Assembly (NCBI RefSeq): GCF_009763245.1
Contig: NZ_WKJZ01000001.1
Span: forward strand, 2,558,941 to 2,622,940
DNA from: Pseudomonas xionganensis
GTDB taxonomy: Bacteria > Pseudomonadota > Gammaproteobacteria > Pseudomonadales > Pseudomonadaceae
Length of the DNA stretch: 64,000 nt
Reading direction: 5' to 3'
Under the pieces are notes generated by a model, which saw only the letters and a program-made list of their open reading frames with translations, had not been told where the DNA came from and searched no databases. Positions 60,335-64,000 of the stretch are shown here, one piece after another; the stretch's first letter is position 1, and every line of letters begins with the position of its first letter. The position numbers and the translations under genes were made by a program.

Positions 60335-61408
60335 CTAGCCAAGCCCCTCACATAACTGCCGCACTCGCGTCCGAATCAACCCCAACTTCATATCAACATA
60401 AGCCAGGTCTCCGGCGGAACGCTGAACAAAATAATCGCGGGCGTCATGAAGGTCCAAACGAATTAACAAATCGACCACGGCCAACTCTCTTAGAGTCCCC
60501 GCCTCACCGCTCTGCAAATAACTTGCACGCCAAGAAACATAAACCGGGCGCACCACCTCACAATCAGCGATCAGCTTGCACATATCGTGCGCAATCAGCC
60601 CCGAACGACTTAACTCCCAATCCAGTATCTGCAGCTGACCATCAGCAGCCTGCAATGTATTACCTAACCCTGCATCACCATGAATTCGTGAACTCAATAC
60701 AGGCTCATCCGCATACCTGGCCAGCACACCGCAAATAAGTTCGGCCTCATCAGCGGTCCAGCCCTGCCCCTGCAAATACTGCATCCCACCATCCAGATAA
60801 CGGGCATAAACCGCATCATCTCTCAGGCATGAAACCTCAACCCCTACATGCTCATAAACACTAAACAACTGCTGGGCAAAGGCGAGCGCAGCTTCTTCCC
60901 AATGCCCACGTGTGGGGCCACAGCCGGCCTGAAAGCTCATCAATAATGCGGGGGCATAGCGATCATTGAATTCCAGCGGGCGGGGTGCATTTACTCCATC
61001 GATGGTCGAAAGCATCTGCAGAGTCTGGTACTCGTTGAACAACGCCTGGTGATCACGCACCCCTTGACTGCGGTGCACCTTGCACACCAGACCAAGGTCA
61101 GGATAAAGCGCCAGGATATTATTCTTGATATTGATACTGCTCGCCTGCACCCGCGTACGCCCGACTACGCAGCCACCTAACAGATGCTTGAAAGCAGTAA
61201 CCGGGCTACCTTGCAGTGCGATTCTGATAGCCGCCTTCCATACTTGGATATCCGCAAGCCAGGCAAGGTGAGCACCAATATGCACCCATCCCTCAGCATG
61301 CATATAGGCGGTGCGCAGGCGCTCAACCGGCGTAATACTGGCTACTTCCTGCTCAATAGCATCAAGCAGGCCAAGCACCTCAGCGGCACTCTCTCCGCGA
61401 ACTTCCAT
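60335..61408 (-). CDS. APH-family phosphotransferase-like protein
   Basis: A 357-residue cytoplasmic protein with an aminoglycoside-phosphotransferase/choline-kinase-like fold. The candidate ATP-anchor Lys is in LGLVCKVHRSQ, a Glu follows in NEYQTLQML, the catalytic loop is RIHGDAGLGNTLQAA (HGDxxxxN), and the metal-binding segment is ILDWELSRSG. The N-terminal 100 residues are unique (SITPVERLRTAYMHAEG and LAWLADIQVW). The acceptor is unknown; a sugar or glycolipid is likely given its place in a glycan locus. The ATG at 61408 follows TGGAG. It lies 88 bases downstream of the paralog pair. Confidence 0.85.
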   Translation of the reverse strand: MEVRGESAAEVLGLLDAIEQEVASITPVERLRTAYMHAEGWVHIGAHLAWLADIQVWKAAIRIALQGSPVTAFKHLLGGCVVGRTRVQASSINIKNNILALYPDLGLVCKVHRSQGVRDHQALFNEYQTLQMLSTIDGVNAPRPLEFNDRYAPALLMSFQAGCGPTRGHWEEAALAFAQQLFSVYEHVGVEVSCLRDDAVYARYLDGGMQYLQGQGWTADEAELICGVLARYADEPVLSSRIHGDAGLGNTLQAADGQLQILDWELSRSGLIAHDMCKLIADCEVVRPVYVSWRASYLQSGEAGTLRELAVVDLLIRLDLHDARDYFVQRSAGDLAYVDMKLGLIRTRVRQLCEGLG

Positions 61409-61496
61409 TAGCACTCCATCTCAGCGTAAGGGCGGCACCTAGCCCAAGAACCTGTTTACAGCCTTATAAGCGCTACACATCCACAGCGCCGTTTGT

Positions 61497-62093
61497 TCAG
61501 GCACGAGGGTGCTGCATAAGCTCACGGAGCTTGCCCGACCTCACGGCCTCGGCGTGCACCACGCCCAATGCAACCGGGATAGAGGGCAGTTCCAGGGCCT
61601 GCGCTATGGCCAGGCGATGGTAGCCATTACCAGAGAAGATCAACTCCCCCTCACGCCCCACATGTACCAACACCCCACCATCTTCTCGAAAATTACCTGG
61701 TTGGATCTCCCGCCGGGTCAGGAATTTTCCGCCCTGGCGCAAATACTCGATCAATTCGGAAAGTTTGTTGTGCCGGGCAATATTCTCCTGCAAAGGATAC
61801 TTCTGCGTGTCCTTGTAAATTTCAAAAATGCCCGCTTCTTCCCAGGACAGGTTCTGCTTGACCTTCTGGTAAATCACCCGGTGTTTATCCATAGCCGCTA
61901 ACGGTTCAACACACCTATCCCAATCCCCGGCCACAACCCGCCCGGCATCTTTACGCTTGTGCAGACGCTGGGCCTGCACAAGCTGGATGGCTCGTGGGTC
62001 GACGAACATCAGTGCCAACGCCCTTGGCGAGTTGAAACCAAATCGGCAGAAGTTAAACAGATCGCGAAGATAGAACAGCAAAAAAATGCGCAT
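61497..62093 (-). CDS. GN-x-HR (ParB/sulfiredoxin-like) protein, paralog 2
   Basis: No named family is assigned. The 198-residue protein has, in order, an N-terminal helix (RIFLLFYLRDLFNFCRF), LMFVDPRAIQLVQ, AGDWDRCVEPL, and a C-terminal module ending in FSGNGYHRLAIAQALELPSI and PVALGVVHAEA. The next upstream gene encodes the same blocks in the same order: FIDP, GDWD, GRDGQL, GNHRFALA and VPVQISVIHS. The GNxxHRxAxA segment resembles the GxHR phosphate-binding loop of ParB/Srx-fold proteins. The start at 62093 was chosen because it aligns with the paralog; an ATG at 62156 would add 21 residues. Confidence 0.7.
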   Translation of the reverse strand: MRIFLLFYLRDLFNFCRFGFNSPRALALMFVDPRAIQLVQAQRLHKRKDAGRVVAGDWDRCVEPLAAMDKHRVIYQKVKQNLSWEEAGIFEIYKDTQKYPLQENIARHNKLSELIEYLRQGGKFLTRREIQPGNFREDGGVLVHVGREGELIFSGNGYHRLAIAQALELPSIPVALGVVHAEAVRSGKLRELMQHPRA

Positions 62094-62177
62094 TGCCTGA
62101 TACGGCTCCCTGATAAGTAATGGCACTGAGTTGACGCCCCTGTAATGCAGGCACATCCCAAGTCAGCCGATAAACGG

Positions 62178-62885
62178 CTAAGCGTAACGCTCCTGAAGCT
62201 GCTTCAGAAAGGCATTGACTGCAGAGCTCCCCTTGTCCGATACAGGCAGATGCCTATGGCAAGCGCTGTGTATGACGGAAATCTGCACAGGTACCTCTTG
62301 CAATTTCAGATGACGGGCCAAGGCAAAGCGATGATTGCCATCATCAGTCTTGAGTAACTGACCATCACGCCCGACGGCACAGTTTATCTCACCACCGTAG
62401 CGGCAGAGGCCCAACTCATCCTGGGTACGTAAACGCCCATCCGCTGCCACCTGTCTATACAGGCCACGCACGGCCTGCAAGTAATCGCGAAGTTGTTCAA
62501 GCGTCCTCATACCTCGGGCTTCACCGCGCTGCAGCAAACGCTCCTGCAACAGCTGAAACTCCAAGGTCTGCTCCACCGGCATGCTCCCCAGCAACTCGGC
62601 ACAACTGATGTAGCGTGGATCAGTGGAATCGACTTCGGCAAAGCTCTTGCGCCGCACATCCCAGTCGCCATCACGAAACAGCGTACGCCGAGCCTGGGCC
62701 TCACCACGGATATTGCACTTGTACTCAATCTTCATCGGATCAATAAAGATACAAGGCAATAGCACGGCATTGGGAACACGCAGCCGGCTAAGGTTCTCGA
62801 CACGGTTACCCTGGCCATACAGGAAGAGCCAGGCATTGGCACGGGCCTCAGCACAAGCTAGGCGATCTCTCAACCAGCTGCGCAT
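62178..62885 (-). CDS. GN-x-HR (ParB/sulfiredoxin-like) protein, paralog 1
   Basis: Unrecognised protein of 235 residues, paralogous to the following gene. Blocks in order: RSWLRDRLACAEARANAW, LPCIFIDPMKIEYKC, FRDGDWDVRRKSFAEV, a helical insert (LEFQLLQERLLQRGEARGMR), then GGEINCAVGRDGQLL and DDGNHRFALARHLKL, with VPVQISVIHSACHRHLPV. The GNHR loop may bind phosphate or nucleotide. No signal peptide is seen. Its ATG overlaps the stop of the glycosyltransferase gene as TGATG, with AGGTGAG upstream, so it is clearly part of the glycan operon. Confidence 0.72.
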   Translation of the reverse strand: MRSWLRDRLACAEARANAWLFLYGQGNRVENLSRLRVPNAVLLPCIFIDPMKIEYKCNIRGEAQARRTLFRDGDWDVRRKSFAEVDSTDPRYISCAELLGSMPVEQTLEFQLLQERLLQRGEARGMRTLEQLRDYLQAVRGLYRQVAADGRLRTQDELGLCRYGGEINCAVGRDGQLLKTDDGNHRFALARHLKLQEVPVQISVIHSACHRHLPVSDKGSSAVNAFLKQLQERYA

Positions 62886-64000
62886 CAACTCACCTGCTCT
62901 TCTGTAGCCATAACGGCCGACAACAACCCCTTCGCCCGACACGCCCAACTGAACCGCCCCTGCAGGTCGGCATACGCGTTGTCCGCCAGGCGCGCGGCCA
63001 GACCAGCCTCAGCTTGAAGACGATGCACATTGGCGCACCAAGCCTCAACGTTTTCGGCATCAGCCAGCAGGCAATTGCGGCCATCGTCCAGCACCTCTCT
63101 TAGCACGGGTAAGTCAGATGCAAGAATGGGCCGCCGCGCCGCCATGTACTCGAAGATTTTCAAAGGTGATGTCCAGCGTCCGATATCACTGCCGCCAACC
63201 CCCTTGACCACCCGTTGATTGGGCGCAAGTAAAGCATCCATGCCGAGCATAAAACCGTGGGCCTGGGCCGGCTTCATGAAGCCATGAAAATGCACATTGG
63301 AAATGCCCTCGGCCTTACGCTTCCAGGCCTGTAACTGCTCACCCGAACCGCCCACCACATGCACATCTACGTCCGGTAGCGCTTTAGCCAGCGGCAGCAG
63401 CAACTCCACGCCTTTACCCTGATGCAAACTGCCGACATACCCGAGCTGCAAACGTATCTGACCCGAGCCAAGCACTTGAGGCTCAAGCTCCGGTGGCACG
63501 TCCGCACCATCGGGGGCCACCAGAATCAGCGCCTCTGGCAGCAAGTTATGCTGCAGATGCCAGTCCTTGAGCGCATGAGTAATGACGACCAGCCTGCGGA
63601 AGCGTTTATGCCGCACGATCCAGTCGAACATCAGCCCCTGCAAGCGTCCGGAATGACGCATGGGCTCATGCACTTCCAGAACCAGTTCGCGCCCAGCCAG
63701 CAGAGCGGCCGCCGCCCCAAGCAAGGAGCGCGAGAAGACCAGGTCAGCCTGCTCCTTGCCGAGCGCCAAGTGCACCCACACCTGCCACGCATAGGCATAA
63801 GACGACTTGAGCCAGGGAACTACCGGTAGCCAGCGCAATTGGAAACGGCGCTGCACGCCATAAAACTCATATGCCTGCGTCGTATCGACTTCGGCTTGCC
63901 AACCAGGCAGCCACAGACTGGTTTCAACACCCTGGGCAGCAAAGGCATCGCACATCTTCATCACATGCACACTGTTGGCCGTTTGCGAGGGCACCTCGGA
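62885..64000 (-). CDS. GT4-type glycosyltransferase, truncated by window edge
   Basis: Retaining glycosyltransferase of the GT-B fold; 371 codons are visible and the 5' end lies beyond 64000. The visible N-terminus reads SEVPSQTANSVHVMKMCDAF, which in relatives follows a first beta strand of about 10-15 residues, so only a few residues are missing. A GTG at 63994 is probably an internal codon. YVGSLHQGKGVELLLPLAKA and the donor-site segment KIFEYMAARRPILASDLPVL mark the C-terminal domain. It is translationally coupled to paralog 1. Confidence 0.9.
   Translation of the reverse strand, partial: SEVPSQTANSVHVMKMCDAFAAQGVETSLWLPGWQAEVDTTQAYEFYGVQRRFQLRWLPVVPWLKSSYAYAWQVWVHLALGKEQADLVFSRSLLGAAAALLAGRELVLEVHEPMRHSGRLQGLMFDWIVRHKRFRRLVVITHALKDWHLQHNLLPEALILVAPDGADVPPELEPQVLGSGQIRLQLGYVGSLHQGKGVELLLPLAKALPDVDVHVVGGSGEQLQAWKRKAEGISNVHFHGFMKPAQAHGFMLGMDALLAPNQRVVKGVGGSDIGRWTSPLKIFEYMAARRPILASDLPVLREVLDDGRNCLLADAENVEAWCANVHRLQAEAGLAARLADNAYADLQGRFSWACRAKGLLSAVMATEEQVS

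Noticed and set aside
63994..64000. GTG at 63994 as the start of the last glycosyltransferase
   Set aside because: Family members have a first beta strand before the PSxxANSVHVMKMC segment and the frame is open to the window end, so the gene is cut by the edge.

Overview
The window is about 64 kb of high-GC chromosomal DNA from a gamma-proteobacterium, almost certainly a Pseudomonas-type organism (Pseudomonadaceae). The protein sequences and several gene orders point there: lipA-lif, moxR-DUF58-tgpA, selD-mnmH, nqrABCDEF-apbE-nqrM-sthA, gap facing mfd-csiV, and comEA next to wbpM. Most of it is ordinary core genome with short intergenic gaps and many 1-8 nt gene overlaps.

Layout. 1-2.6 kb: a secreted class I lipase and its membrane-anchored foldase, behind a good sigma-54 promoter. 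2.6-9.1 kb: DoxX protein, MltF-like lytic transglycosylase, TatD nuclease, a chemoreceptor, an acyl-CoA thioesterase and a CHAD protein. 9.1-12.9 kb: tgpA, DUF58 and moxR. 13.1-20.2 kb: P2-type cation ATPase, flavin reductase-like protein, small lipoprotein, the selenouridine pair mnmH/selD, a patatin-like protein and tRNA-Ser(GGA). 20.5-28.1 kb: crotonase, acyltransferase, htpG with a sigma-32-type promoter, an unrecognised membrane protein, two overlapping thioesterases, an acidic lipoprotein, MAPEG and DUF599 proteins. 28.3-37 kb: sthA and the complete Na+-NQR operon with its maturation factors apbE and nqrM. 37.2-44.6 kb: chalcone isomerase-like protein, gap, mfd, csiV, DUF3820 and a glutaredoxin-like protein.

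44.85-49.5 kb is a copper-tolerance cluster on the minus strand: a DUF2946-like protein, a protein with a His-rich tail, a TolC-type lipoprotein, a Tat-exported multicopper oxidase, a cupredoxin and a CusF-like protein. No inner-membrane pump is encoded within it. 50.4-64 kb starts with comEA and continues into a surface-polysaccharide locus read from the right edge leftwards: glycosyltransferase (cut by the window end), two paralogous GN-x-HR proteins, an APH-fold kinase-like protein, an acyltransferase/SGNH protein, a GT4, Ugd, UDP-glucuronate 4-epimerase-like protein, an SDR, an initiating phosphoglycosyl transferase and WbpM. Wzx, Wzy and chain-length genes are not in view and probably lie beyond the right edge.

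The least explained part is the 60.3-62.9 kb block. Two divergent paralogs share a GDWD motif and a C-terminal module resembling the ParB/sulfiredoxin GxHR signature, and they sit beside an APH-like kinase inside the glycan locus. Other points to note are a 142-bp MITE-like repeat, three REP-type repeat clusters, a short leader frame coupled to lipA, and a P-type ATPase lacking two canonical Ca2+ ligands. No CRISPR array, prophage, transposase or integrase was seen.
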